Counted from the first letter of the stretch, positions 1 through 9,776 are shown. The stretch: 64,000 nucleotides of DNA from Labilibaculum antarcticum (GCF_002356295.1 NZ_AP018042.1:186001-250000); one strand, 5' to 3'. The notes: generated by a model from the sequence alone, not told the origin. Made by a program: numbers and translations.

Positions 1-3000
1 AGCATTAGGAACAAATATTCGATATCTATCCATGTACACCGTAATTGAATCTACTCCTACACAACCGTTCATATCTGTATATTTCAACAAATATTTTCCT
101 TCAGCAGTAACCGTATAGGTTGAGCTGGTAGTTCCGTCTTGCCACAAATAATTGCCAGGCAAAAAGCGGATATTTATTGAAGGTGCTAATATTTTAGATT
201 CTGTGTAGAATATTGTGGTATCCATTCCTAAATCAAAAATGGGCTTGTCGTGAACTATAAAATCAACCATTGATGAATTAACACATCCATTTTCAACTTT
301 CGCAAAATAACTTTCAGCTGAACGAATCGTTAGGTCACCCGGATTTACGACAGGAATAAGTAAATCAACATCTTTATACCAACTAACAATAACGGATGGA
401 GTAGTGCTTATTTGACTATTAAGTGTAGTTAAGTCATAATCTGCAACCTCCCCATTCCCAACAACATCCTCACACAATTCAAGACCCAAATCAATTGCTT
501 CAGGAAGTGGATTCACAATGAAATTCAAGCGTCCAGAATTTTCACATCCACCCGGATTAGTAGCTTGGGCGTAATATGAACTTTGATTAAAGATGGTTAC
601 ATCAAGAGGATTCACCACAGGAATATTTAATTGATCATCTTCAAACCATTCTACATTTGCAACAGGATCATTACTTACCTGCAAATTATAATCGGTCAGG
701 TTTATTCCTGATAATGATGACGAACCAAAATTATCTTCACAAACGACTTCATTTACTGTTGATGTTTGAGGTAATGACGAAATATCATATGATAGTTCTG
801 CGAAATTATCGCAAGTACCGTCCCAAACCCGAGCATAATAAATATCTCCATCAGAAACTAAAATATTCTGAGCATTTAAAACTGGATTTGAATAGCTTAG
901 ATCAAAATACCAGATAATTGTACTGGTTAATGATGATGAAATAGAGGACTCGTAATTATTTAAGTTTTCGCCGACTACCTGTCCCGTATTAAAAATATCT
1001 TCGCATAAAGCAACAACATGATTTTGAGCATCAGGAGATGCATTAATGATAAAATCAATGCGCCCGACATTACTCTCAGCACCAAAACTTACCCGAACAA
1101 AAAAACGATCTCCGTTAGAAACGCTTGTATTCGTTGGAGTGGGAACCGGTAAAGTCAAACCTGTATCAAAAAACCATTCTTTTAGAGTTCCTGGATCATT
1201 ATTTACAGCTGATTCTAACTGAGAAAAATCATAGGAGGAGAATGTGCCGCTTCCCGTTATGTCTTCACACAATTCAACTTGCAGATTATTCGCTTCCGGC
1301 AAATTGCGAACATTAAATATTAAAACCGCCGTATTTTGACAATTACCATTATCTACTAAGGCATAATAATCATCTCCTGTAATAACATTTACATTATTAG
1401 GAGTTGCAACTGGAATTGTTATCAAGGCATCTTCATACCATGATATAGAATTAGTTGAAATAAGGGGATTATAGGCTACTAAATTTAGACCTGAAGCCAA
1501 TCCGGTACCAAAACTATCTTCCCACACATCAATAGTTTGATCAGTTGCATTAGGTCGTGAATAAACTGTATAAGTTACTGCAGCAACATTAGTGTTAAAC
1601 GCATCACTTACAGCGGCGAAAAATCGATCCCCGTCATTAACAATTACATTTGCAGGATCAGCAATTGCATTAACAGGCAAACCACTTGGTTCTGTGGGCC
1701 AGTCAAAATACCATACAAAAGTATCCCCATTTCCTTCGTTAATTTGATTCTCCAGCAAACTTAAATCAACTAAAGCAGTTCCTGTTCCTTCTACATCTTC
1801 ACATACAACAGGAAAAGCATTTCTTGCTACTGGAGTATTTACAACCGAAAAATCGACTACAGCAACATTCGAACAAGTTCCATTCGACACGAGAGCATAG
1901 AAAACATCCCCATCGGTGACATCATGATTCGTTGGATCTGAAACCAAAGTAGTGAGACCAGAATCTAAATACCAATCAATAGAATTTGACTGTCCTCCTA
2001 AAATAACATTATTATAAAAACTTAAATCGACACCCAAAGAAATCATCGATCCTGGTGCATCTTCGAACTCTACAACACTTTGGTTATTTGCGATTGGTAA
2101 CGATTGAACTGTGTAGGTAACTATGGCTGAATTAGATTCTCCCGCACTTTGGACAAGAACGTAAAACATGAGTCCATTTGTAACACTTACATTTGCAGGA
2201 TTCGTAACAGGAATAGACAATGCTGCATCAGAAAACCAACTAACACTACTGGTTGTCCCTCCATTTATAGCACCATTGAGCAATAATAAATCAATATTAG
2301 AGGCTACTCCACTTCCAAAAACATCCTCACAAACCTCTATATCCAAATCATTCGCAATTGGAGATGAACGAACCGTGAATTGAATACTTCCGCTATTTAA
2401 ACATGATCCATTATCAATATAGGCGTAAAAAACATCTTGATCGTTTACCACAAGATTAGTTGGATTAGCAATAGGACTTGTTAGAGCTGCATCGCTAAAC
2501 CACACAATATTATTTGCTCCTGCAACCTGAACATTATAGAATGTTAGATCAACTCCAGAAGCCATGCCGGACCCAAAACTATCTTCCCAAATCTGAACTG
2601 AAACATTATTACCTTCCGGCAGATTTTCAATAGTATAAGTAACCACTGCGACACTTGTCTCGGTTCCAGTGGAAACTTTCGCATAGAAAATCTCACCATC
2701 AGAAACGATTCGATTGTTCGGATTTGTTACCGGCAGACTTAAAGCAAGATTATGAAACCATGTCACTAAAAAACCATTGTTATTTGTAATTGCCGGCTCG
2801 AGTAATGTTAAATCAATGTTAGATACAATACCTGAATTGTAATTATCTTCACAGAGAACGATATTTTGATCCAAAGCTTTTGGCAAAGAATGTACCGTAT
2901 AGGTTACTACAGCAACCTTGCTGCAAAAACCATCATTCACTTCCACCCAAAACTGCGTTCCATTGCTCACAGTTACATTAGCAGCATTAGGAACAGGAGT

Positions 3001-4518
3001 TATTAAGGCGACATCTGAATACCAGATGTAGGTTGCGCCAGCAGTACTATTCACCGCATTTTCCAATAGGGTAAGATCTACACCACTCGCTATTCCGGTT
3101 CCCTGAATATCCTCCCATACGGATTCCGACTGATCAACAACAGTAGGCAAAGTACGAATCGTTACCGCCTGAGTGATATTATAAGTTCCGCCAGAAATCA
3201 AATTAACCAGGAGGTTGACATTATAGGTATTAGCTACCGCATAAACATGATTTACAGTAAAAGGACTTGTATTGGAAGTTAAGCTCATTCCATCACCAAA
3301 ATCCCAGGTTGCACTGGAAATATTTGCCAAATCGGAACTAATGGTAAACTCTGTGTTGTCTCCAACACAATCAAACTGGTATGCAAATTCAAGAGTAAAA
3401 ATACTGGTCACAAAATTAGGTAAACCTAAGCGACACCTTCTCCCTGCTAAATTTTTTGAGTTGGCAACAAAATTAGAACCTGCACCTGCGACATCCGGAT
3501 TGTTTATCACATCCAAATCTAAACTTCCAGTCGACCCATTAGTAAAAGTTTTAGCCATGTATATCCTATTGTCCGGCGCTAACTGTAATGCACCATATAA
3601 CCATGACCCACTTCCAATAATTTGAGCTGAACTATTAATTGTAGCTTCGTTATTAGAAGTTATATTGAATTGATACAAATCACCATTCATGAATGAGCTT
3701 ACATATAAGAATTCCCCCGAAGGAGAAAATTCAATTCCATAAGGTGAAGTATAATTATTAAGCTGAATGGGGTTTGAAACAGTTCCGGAAGACGAATTAA
3801 AATCGAACAACTCGACTCTATCCTGTGTAAATATGGCTAAAGCAAGCTTGGATCCATTCGGGGAGATCTTCATATATCCAATTGCTGATTTTCTATCACT
3901 ATTATGCCTTACTCCAATAGTACTAATTACAGGAGCTGAAACACCTGTAGCGGTTAATTGATAAGCGTAAAAATCACGACTATCCCATCGATGCATAAGA
4001 ATCCAGAAATCAATTCCATTAGCATGTTTTACCGCAGTTACTTTCTCACATACTTCATTTCCGTATAGCAATGTATTCTTAACAGTTACCGCACCCAGAC
4101 CTCCATTTTGCGATAAATCGACTATGGAGTAATTTAATCCATTTCGAAGTGCATTTTGATGAGCATCGACAGTAAATATATAGTAGAGTATCGCACTTCC
4201 TGGTTGCTGTACAATTATTGATGATTGAGTTGCTGAAGCATTTCCATCCAAGCCAGTTCCGTTAACCATTACTGCATGGTTTTTATTATAAACCGTAACT
4301 CCATCTGTGTAGAACAACAAATCACCTTGTGCTGTGCAAACAGTAGAACAACCTTCTTCCGTATTTAAACTACCATTAGTTAAAGCAACTGAAGGAGTAA
4401 CATTGAAATTTAAACCTGCATTTTCTCCAAAATACCATATACCCGCTTGTCCCTGACCAAACACTACATTTGAAGCCAAAACGATATAGAAAAGAAATAT
4501 GCGAAATAGAAATCTCAT
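1..4518 (-). CDS. Giant secreted adhesin with PKD and Ig-like repeats (T9SS type B, partial)
   Basis: The frame is open from ATG 4518 to the window edge, giving 1506 residues without the C-terminus. A signal peptide (residues 1-21, ending VVFGQ) is followed by a propeller-like region with ISPNGSKLA and FSPSGEFLYV strands (about 25-370). A PKD domain with WDFGDG lies near residue 404. Eleven Ig-like units of about 88 residues follow (about 470-1430); each carries an [C/W/F]ED..G.G motif, W(Y/F).D...L..PV, a GD.FYA.V strand and usually C.N. The last visible residues, RIFVPNA, are the usual lead-in to the CHU_C/type B sorting domain of T9SS cargo, so that domain should lie just outside. The role is probably surface adhesion or gliding, by family inference. 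No partner gene is visible. Confidence 0.85.
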   Translation of the reverse strand, partial: MRFLFRIFLFYIVLASNVVFGQGQAGIWYFGENAGLNFNVTPSVALTNGSLNTEEGCSTVCTAQGDLLFYTDGVTVYNKNHAVMVNGTGLDGNASATQSSIIVQQPGSAILYYIFTVDAHQNALRNGLNYSIVDLSQNGGLGAVTVKNTLLYGNEVCEKVTAVKHANGIDFWILMHRWDSRDFYAYQLTATGVSAPVISTIGVRHNSDRKSAIGYMKISPNGSKLALAIFTQDRVELFDFNSSSGTVSNPIQLNNYTSPYGIEFSPSGEFLYVSSFMNGDLYQFNITSNNEATINSSAQIIGSGSWLYGALQLAPDNRIYMAKTFTNGSTGSLDLDVINNPDVAGAGSNFVANSKNLAGRRCRLGLPNFVTSIFTLEFAYQFDCVGDNTEFTISSDLANISSATWDFGDGMSLTSNTSPFTVNHVYAVANTYNVNLLVNLISGGTYNITQAVTIRTLPTVVDQSESVWEDIQGTGIASGVDLTLLENAVNSTAGATYIWYSDVALITPVPNAANVTVSNGTQFWVEVNDGFCSKVAVVTYTVHSLPKALDQNIVLCEDNYNSGIVSNIDLTLLEPAITNNNGFLVTWFHNLALSLPVTNPNNRIVSDGEIFYAKVSTGTETSVAVVTYTIENLPEGNNVSVQIWEDSFGSGMASGVDLTFYNVQVAGANNIVWFSDAALTSPIANPTNLVVNDQDVFYAYIDNGSCLNSGSIQFTVRSSPIANDLDIEVCEDVFGSGVASNIDLLLLNGAINGGTTSSVSWFSDAALSIPVTNPANVSVTNGLMFYVLVQSAGESNSAIVTYTVQSLPIANNQSVVEFEDAPGSMISLGVDLSFYNNVILGGQSNSIDWYLDSGLTTLVSDPTNHDVTDGDVFYALVSNGTCSNVAVVDFSVVNTPVARNAFPVVCEDVEGTGTALVDLSLLENQINEGNGDTFVWYFDWPTEPSGLPVNAIADPANVIVNDGDRFFAAVSDAFNTNVAAVTYTVYSRPNATDQTIDVWEDSFGTGLASGLNLVAYNPLISTNSISWYEDALITIPVATPNNVNVITGDDYYALVDNGNCQNTAVLIFNVRNLPEANNLQVELCEDITGSGTFSSYDFSQLESAVNNDPGTLKEWFFDTGLTLPVPTPTNTSVSNGDRFFVRVSFGAESNVGRIDFIINASPDAQNHVVALCEDIFNTGQVVGENLNNYESSISSSLTSTIIWYFDLSYSNPVLNAQNILVSDGDIYYARVWDGTCDNFAELSYDISSLPQTSTVNEVVCEDNFGSSSLSGINLTDYNLQVSNDPVANVEWFEDDQLNIPVVNPLDVTIFNQSSYYAQATNPGGCENSGRLNFIVNPLPEAIDLGLELCEDVVGNGEVADYDLTTLNSQISTTPSVIVSWYKDVDLLIPVVNPGDLTIRSAESYFAKVENGCVNSSMVDFIVHDKPIFDLGMDTTIFYTESKILAPSINIRFLPGNYLWQDGTTSSTYTVTAEGKYLLKYTDMNGCVGVDSITVYMDRYRIFVPNA

Positions 4519-4645
4519 CTTTAATATGTGTTTGGAAAAGGATCACCACCAGTGTTTAATATTGCTTAAACCCTGACTATCTCCCACTTATACACAATTT
4601 ACAAAATAAATCCAATCAATTATTCAGATGTCGTTTCTTATTAAA

Positions 4646-4691
4646 TAAAAATCAGGCAAATATTCCATGAATCATGAATAATTACCTGATT
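4646..4691 (-). terminator. Intrinsic terminator of the small HTH gene
   Basis: On the minus strand AATCAGG (4691-4685) pairs with CCTGATT (4656-4650), with further AT pairing inside, and the stem is followed by a T-rich run. It sits 35 nt after the stop of the HTH gene. Confidence 0.6.
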
Positions 4692-4726
4692 ATTAATATT
4701 AGTTAAACGGCATTTGTCAAAAAAAA

Positions 4727-4915
4727 CTAACTAAGGCCTAAGTAATCAAAGAGTTTTGACTTTACGGTTGTAGTCAAAGGTCGTTTTCCATTAAGGATAT
4801 AAGACAAATACACATCTGTTACACCAATAATCTTGGCTACTTTCTTCTTCTTGTCATCTAGAATTCTGAGTCTGTCTTTAATTCTAACAAGATCGTTCTG
4901 AACTTCCTGTTTCAT
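4727..4915 (-). CDS. Small Cro/C1-type helix-turn-helix protein
   Basis: A 62-residue protein when started at ATG 4915; an upstream TTG at 4939 would add 8 residues. The segment VAKIIGVTDVYLSYILNGKR (about residues 27-46) fits the recognition helix-turn-helix of XRE/Cro-like proteins, and almost nothing else is present, so it is a bare DNA-binding domain. A long inverted repeat (4966-5012) lies about 50 nt upstream of the start, a natural candidate operator or leader structure. It follows the receiver-like gene on the same strand by 160 nt. The target is unknown. The HTH assignment is by pattern and the autoregulation is inference. Confidence 0.65.
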   Translation of the reverse strand: MKQEVQNDLVRIKDRLRILDDKKKKVAKIIGVTDVYLSYILNGKRPLTTTVKSKLFDYLGLS

Positions 4916-4965
4916 AACTTGAGTTTTAAAATTTAACAATTGAGATTAAGGTTACTTCTTAAAGA

Positions 4966-5012
4966 TTTGAACTGGAAACAGATGGTCATCACATCTGTTT
5001 CCAAAGTTCAAA
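4966..5012. repeat. Long inverted repeat upstream of HTH gene
   Basis: TGGAAACAGATG (4973-4984) and CATCTGTTTCCA (4992-5003) are perfect complements around a 7-nt loop. The stem is extended by TTTGAACT (4966-4973) against AGTTCAAA (5005-5012) across a short bulge, giving about 19 bp. It lies between the receiver-like gene and the HTH gene. It has no good T-run on the minus strand, so an operator or RNA leader is as likely as a terminator. Confidence 0.75.
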
Positions 5013-5075
5013 TTCTTTTTTGTAAATTTTTTTATCAATTTACATGGTTGGTTGAAAAGTGAATAGAGCAAAATA

Positions 5076-5501
5076 TTAGTTAGGACTATAATCAAGACCT
5101 GAACCAATAGCTTTTTTTAATTCGAACAAACGAAGCTGCTTTTGCAACAATTCGTAGTTCGTATAGAGTGCTTTCCGATTTTCCAATTTGGAAGATTTTT
5201 CCAGGCGGTCAACCGTTATCACAACTTTGGTTTCCTTAAAATTGTCATTAATGTATTTGAGCATATCTAAATTAGCTAAAGCCTTTAGTGGAATAATTAC
5301 CAAATCAATTTTTGTTCGATTTAAAATAATTTCCATTTCAATAGGATCATCAGCAAAATAAGCTCTAGCGTCTAAGCTCTGAATGTATTCTTTCAGCTCA
5401 TCAATTAGTGATCTATTTTCTTTTACAAATAGAATATTCATAGGTTCTTCTGATGAAGGAAGAATTTTCAATAAGTTTCCTTCCAATATTAATACATCCA
5501 T
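5076..5501 (-). CDS. Receiver-like protein without phosphoacceptor Asp
   Basis: The 141-residue protein has the alternating helix/strand pattern of a CheY-like receiver starting at MNILFVKENRS (residue 21, also a possible start). The acidic pocket after strand 1 is KE instead of DD. The strand that normally reads DLVILD(hydrophobic) is DLVIIPL, with Pro where the phosphorylated Asp should be. The strand-4 position keeps VVITV. It is therefore probably a pseudo-receiver that binds a partner without phosphorylation. It lies downstream of an NtrC-type regulator and a damaged kinase on the same strand, separated by 353 nt. The function is inferred only from fold and location. Confidence 0.6.
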   Translation of the reverse strand: MDVLILEGNLLKILPSSEEPMNILFVKENRSLIDELKEYIQSLDARAYFADDPIEMEIILNRTKIDLVIIPLKALANLDMLKYINDNFKETKVVITVDRLEKSSKLENRKALYTNYELLQKQLRLFELKKAIGSGLDYSPN

Positions 5502-5854
5502 AAACTAATACCCTTTTAACAACGGTATTCTTATATCAATCCGTATACCACAATACATTAACAACTGTATATCAACCAGATTCACATATGCCTGTATTAT
5601 TTACATCAAAACAATTTATCCGTTTACGGATACTAAAGTTTAAGAAAACTAAAACAAGAGCCGTAACTACCTGACTCCCTTAGAGACACGTAATTCCTCT
5701 TCGCTTTATCCACTTTCGGATATAATAAAAAAACGGATATATTGGAAAATTTGGAAGGCGGTGGTTTTGGTACCTATAACTCATAGGTACTTTCCATGGG
5801 TATAAATGACCCATAATGGAGAAAAAAACATCTGGCTTTAACCCGATATTAAAC
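5502..5854. promoter_or_regulatory. Intergenic region with CGGATA motifs and two hairpins
   Basis: This 353-nt gap before the receiver-like gene carries repeated ATCCG/CGGAT words: ATCCGTATA (about 5539), TATCCG (5617-5622) facing CGGATA (5627-5632), and CGGATAT at 5717-5723 and 5734-5740. Near the end of the sigma-54 activator gene there is a perfect hairpin GTACCTAT (5770-5777)/ATAGGTAC (5783-5790), directly followed by a second, bulged one (5791-5824). The hairpins may end the upstream transcript and the CGGATA words may bind a regulator; both are inference. An open frame at 5680-5886 looks spurious. Confidence 0.4.
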
Positions 5855-7234
5855 TTATATTTTGTATTTCTTAATTCTCCTATCAAGAGACTGCCAGGTT
5901 ATATTTAAAAGATCCGCAGCTTTTGATTTATTATTATTTGAGCGCTCAAGAGCCTTTTTTATGCACTCCATCTCAACCAATTCGAGATCTAGATTTTCAT
6001 CGGTTGAAAAACTAATTTTTCGATTTTTTTCTTTATGATGAGTTAGTTGAAAGTGTGATAAACTTAACCTGTTTGCATCACAAATAATAACAGCTCGTTC
6101 AACCATGTTTTTTAGCTCCCTAACATTACCCGGAAACTCATAGGACAACAAACGCCTAATAACAGTACCATCAATCTCATTTATACTTTTTCCCATTACT
6201 CTATTAAAATATTTCACAAAATAATCCAATAGTAAGGGGATATCCTCTTTTCTGTTTCGCAATGGTTCCAAATGTATAATAAAAGAACTTATTCGGTGAT
6301 ACAGATCTAATCGAAAACCCTTCTCAGAATGAAGTCCTTCGATATTTTGATTTGTTGCAGCAATAATTCTCGTATCAAAAGGAATTTCAATATTAGAACC
6401 AACCTTCATTATCTTTCGGTCTTCTAAAACTCTTAAAAATTTAGTTTGAAGATTAAGTTGCATATCACCTATTTCATCAAGAAATAATGTCCCTTTATTA
6501 GCTGCTTCGAACCATCCTACTTTAGAACTAGCGGCTCCGGTAAATGCGCCTTTAGTATGTCCAAAAAATTCACTTTCGAAAAGCGATTCAGGAATAGCAC
6601 TGCAATTAACAGCATAAAAATAATTTTCTTTTCTATTACTAAGATAATGAATGGCACGAGCAACTAACTCTTTCCCTGTACCACTCTCTCCGGTAATTAG
6701 AACTGACGTATTCTCGGTCTTTGCAACTTTCCCAATAAGATTCATTAAGTTTCTCATTTGCGGACTGTCCCCGATGATTTCACAACCCATGGCTTTTTGA
6801 AACTCTTCTGAGATAATCGAAAAATTCCGTTTAACTTCAATCAAACTTTTATTTAAATGAATAAATTTTTTGGTTCGCTCGATTGCGCTTTCCACATCGC
6901 TTAAACGAAATGGCTTTGTGAAAAAATCTAAAGCTCCTAGTCGCATTGCGTGAATAACAGAATCCATCTCACTGTATCCGCTAATCATTATCACCTCAAT
7001 TTCAGGGAAATCATGCTTCACCTTCTCCAAAACATCCAAGCCACTCATCTCAGGTAAATTAACATCAATTACAGCAATATGAATATCATTTTTATCCATA
7101 ATATCAAAAGCTTCGGAAGGGCTTGCTGCTTTGTATACGCTAAAGTTGGGATCTACGAGAAATTCTTCCAATTCATCACGAACCAGCTTCTCATCATCTA
7201 AAATCAATATCCTTAAATTACTTATAGATACCAT
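5855..7234 (-). CDS. NtrC-family sigma-54-dependent response regulator
   Basis: A 459-residue protein with all three NtrC domains. The receiver (about 7-125) has DDE near residue 15, the phospho-Asp in [12 protein letters not shown], and TKPF. The AAA+ module (about 150-390) has Walker A GESGTGKE, the sigma-54 contact loop GAFTGA and Walker [10 protein letters not shown] Fis-type HTH closes the protein (about 415-459, [12 protein letters not shown]). It should activate RNA polymerase carrying RpoN when phosphorylated. ATG 7234 is 13 nt after the kinase stop, so the two form a kinase-regulator operon. The kinase partner looks broken (see next entries), which leaves its phosphate source open. 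I found no convincing -24/-12 sigma-54 promoter in the window. Confidence 0.93.
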   Translation of the reverse strand: MVSISNLRILILDDEKLVRDELEEFLVDPNFSVYKAASPSEAFDIMDKNDIHIAVIDVNLPEMSGLDVLEKVKHDFPEIEVIMISGYSEMDSVIHAMRLGALDFFTKPFRLSDVESAIERTKKFIHLNKSLIEVKRNFSIISEEFQKAMGCEIIGDSPQMRNLMNLIGKVAKTENTSVLITGESGTGKELVARAIHYLSNRKENYFYAVNCSAIPESLFESEFFGHTKGAFTGAASSKVGWFEAANKGTLFLDEIGDMQLNLQTKFLRVLEDRKIMKVGSNIEIPFDTRIIAATNQNIEGLHSEKGFRLDLYHRISSFIIHLEPLRNRKEDIPLLLDYFVKYFNRVMGKSINEIDGTVIRRLLSYEFPGNVRELKNMVERAVIICDANRLSLSHFQLTHHKEKNRKISFSTDENLDLELVEMECIKKALERSNNNKSKAADLLNITWQSLDRRIKKYKI

Positions 7235-7247
7235 AGTGAAATGAACT

Positions 7248-8780
7248 TTATTGGTGATTAGTTACTATCAAACCTGATCGTTTTTTTGAATTATCGAATT
7301 CAAATGGCAATATTAATTTCATTTCTGTAAATTCATTCTTTGCACTACTAACTGTAATTTGCCCATTCATTTTCTGTATTATTCCTTTACTTATATATAA
7401 GCCCAGACCCGAACCTATACTAGACTGTTTAGTGGTGAAAAATGGTTCGAATATATAATTAAGATTATCTGGATCTATTCCGTTGCCATTATCCTTAATG
7501 GCTATAACTACATTTTTCCCAAGCAAACCAGTAGTAATTTTAATCCATTCAACTTTTTTCTTTTCTTTTGATTTTTGATTTTTGTACTCAATAGATTCAT
7601 AGGCATTATTCAAAATACCAACAATAACTTTCTGAAGCTTATACTTGTTACCTGTTACATACAAATCATCAGAACATGCGTTAAAAGAAATTTCAACAGT
7701 TCTTCTTTTGTATTGCTTTTTTATCAAATTTATAGAATCATTAATAAGACTTTTGATATTAACTAAGCTCTTCGAATTTTCCTTTTGTGCGGAATTATAA
7801 ATTCCAATTTGCGATAAGTACTTCTTTATCCGATCAATATCACTAAACACTTGCGTACATTTTTCTCGTATATACTCTTCATCGATTTTATTCATCGATA
7901 AACGAAGAAGTATATTATCCATTATCATAGATATGCCGGTTAAAGGCTGGTTGATTTCATTGACCATCGAGCTTGCCATTTTTCCGAGAGATTCAAGTTC
8001 AGATTTTTTCAACAACAATTGACGTTGAAATTCATTGATTTTCAATTCCTTTTCAACTTTTTCTTTCAGCTTTGCTGTTTTGTCCTTAAATTCTTTCTCC
8101 TGCCGCTTAAGGCCAGTAATAATAGTATTGTATTCGGACGCATCATTTCCTACTTCACCATTTGTAACTATTTCCATCATAATGCCACGCACGCCTTTTT
8201 CATTATTCACCAATGCAGAATGGGCTACTAAAGCAATACGTTTCGACGTGTTATTTTTTGTAATAATCGATAACAATTCAAGAGCAAAACCTTGTTTTAA
8301 GGTCGATAGATTCATTATATTTTTAATCTTATTCGCATCCTCATCCTTAAAAAACTGAATGAATTCAGTTCCTTTCGAGTCTTTCAATCCTTGGAGTTCC
8401 AAGAATTCACAGGCGTAATCATTTAAATAGCTTATTTGGTTTTTCCCATTTAACTCAAAAATAGCCTTATTACCATTTGTCTCATTTTCAATCTTTAAAC
8501 TCTCCTTTAATGCAAATTCCAATTCTTTTTCCTGAGAAATATCAGATACTAAACCATACAGATTTAAAATATTTTCAATTTCATTGAACTCACAATAGAT
8601 TTCAACTTTAAAATATTTTAACGCACCATTATTATATACATAACGATGTTCAAATTCTACGTGTTGATTTTTTTCAGGAAGATTAAAAAGAATGCGTTCA
8701 ATTGGATCCCTATCTTCCTTAGGAGTTTTCAATTTAATTTCCTCGAAAATATTATCTGCATTCTTAGCAAGAATTTCATA
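7248..8780 (-). pseudogene. C-terminal half of interrupted hybrid kinase; His replaced by Asn
   Basis: This frame continues directly, in phase, from the gene at 8781-9776 after a TAG. It completes that gene's second PAS domain (EHRYVYNNGALKYF), then has another PAS-like stretch, a coiled coil and a kinase core. The ATPase part is intact: N-box LNNAYES, DNGNGI, FEPFFTTK and GSGLGL. The H-box reads MASSMVNEINQPLTG: the invariant phosphoacceptor His is Asn (codon 7959-7961, residue 258 counted from TTG 8732). No ATG or GTG start follows the TAG closely; TTG 8732 is the first option. It could be a pseudogene, a read-through product, or an ATP-binding module working in trans. Confidence 0.75.
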
Positions 8781-9776
8781 CTAATTCAAAAATTCATCAG
8801 AACCTCGAATAATCTTTGAATAAGAATCCCATTCAAAACTTCCTATTTTTGCCCTCTTTTGAATTCTCCTTAAAACACTCTCCTTCTTTATTAATGAGTC
8901 TTTTAATTGTTTCCGTTCAGAAACATCCCGGCCAACAGCCAAATAATAGGTATCATCAAATTCAACTTCTTTAAAAATTGTCCATTCCAAGGAAATGTCA
9001 TCTCCCTCGAAATTTGAAATCGGTTCTTCAAAAGTTATCGTTTTTGTTTTGCCATTCATCTTTTCAATTCCTTGAATCAACTGCTCCTTCAAGATCAAAC
9101 TTACCGAAGCTACTGAATCGCGCGAAATACCATCTAGGGTATAATCAAAGAAATCCGTAAATGATTTATTGGCAAATTCGATTCGGTGCGAACTGTCCAA
9201 TTTCAAAATAAGTTCCGATTGCCCCTCTAAAATAGAGCGATAATTTGATGCAAGATTGCGCAAGCTTCCCTCCAAAAGGTCTTTCTCATTAAGAGCAACT
9301 GTCAACTTCTTATTCTGCGATTCAATCAATTTTCGATTTGCATATAACTCTAGAAAGATATTTACCTTATTAATTAAAATCGTATGATCAAAAGGCTTCA
9401 TAATAAAATCAACACCACCGCATTTATAGCCTTTGGATTCACTTTGCTTATCAATGAATACTGCGGTAAGAAATATAATAGGAGTTGATTTATTTACAGA
9501 TCCACTTCGGATTTTTTGGGCAAGTAAAAATCCATCCATTTGTGGCATCTGGACATCGAGAATGATAAGAGCATACTCTTGCTTTTCAATGTCCTGTAAA
9601 GCTTTAATAGGTGATTGTATTAACTCTAAATCGACACTTAACTTTCCTAACAAGGATTTTAGTAATAGCAAGTTTTCGGCACGGTCGTCAACAATCAATA
9701 ATTGGGGTGTAGAATCCAATACCATAGGCTTTGAGTTAGTGTTCGCTAAATATGAAAAGAAAAAAAACATCCTCAT
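8781..9776 (-). CDS. N-terminal half of interrupted hybrid kinase (receiver-PAS)
   Basis: A 331-residue product if started at ATG 9776; ATG 9725 (residue 18) is more likely because the receiver begins right after it. The receiver (about 25-140) has VDD, phospho-Asp in LIILDVQMP and MKPF, all intact. A coiled coil and a PAS domain (about 185-300) follow. The product then stops at TAG (8781-8783) a few residues into a second PAS domain (AKIGSFEWDS...SDEFLN). The same frame stays open across the stop into the kinase half for another 1.5 kb. Reading through the stop, the original protein would be about 840 residues: receiver-PAS-PAS-PAS-kinase. A single-base change or a sequencing error could account for the stop. 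Confidence 0.75.
   Translation of the reverse strand: MRMFFFFSYLANTNSKPMVLDSTPQLLIVDDRAENLLLLKSLLGKLSVDLELIQSPIKALQDIEKQEYALIILDVQMPQMDGFLLAQKIRSGSVNKSTPIIFLTAVFIDKQSESKGYKCGGVDFIMKPFDHTILINKVNIFLELYANRKLIESQNKKLTVALNEKDLLEGSLRNLASNYRSILEGQSELILKLDSSHRIEFANKSFTDFFDYTLDGISRDSVASVSLILKEQLIQGIEKMNGKTKTITFEEPISNFEGDDISLEWTIFKEVEFDDTYYLAVGRDVSERKQLKDSLIKKESVLRRIQKRAKIGSFEWDSYSKIIRGSDEFLN

Noticed and set aside
657-3961. Several plus-strand frames opposite the adhesin
   Set aside because: They follow the period of the adhesin repeats on the other strand and have no independent features.
5680-5886. 68-residue minus-strand frame after the NtrC-type gene
   Set aside because: It overlaps the 3' end of the regulator in another phase, runs through two hairpins, and has no protein-like composition.
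8019-8358. Plus-strand frames of 70 and 107 residues opposite the kinase
   Set aside because: They are antisense shadows of the kinase coding frame, rich in Phe/Ser from reversed Lys/Glu codons.
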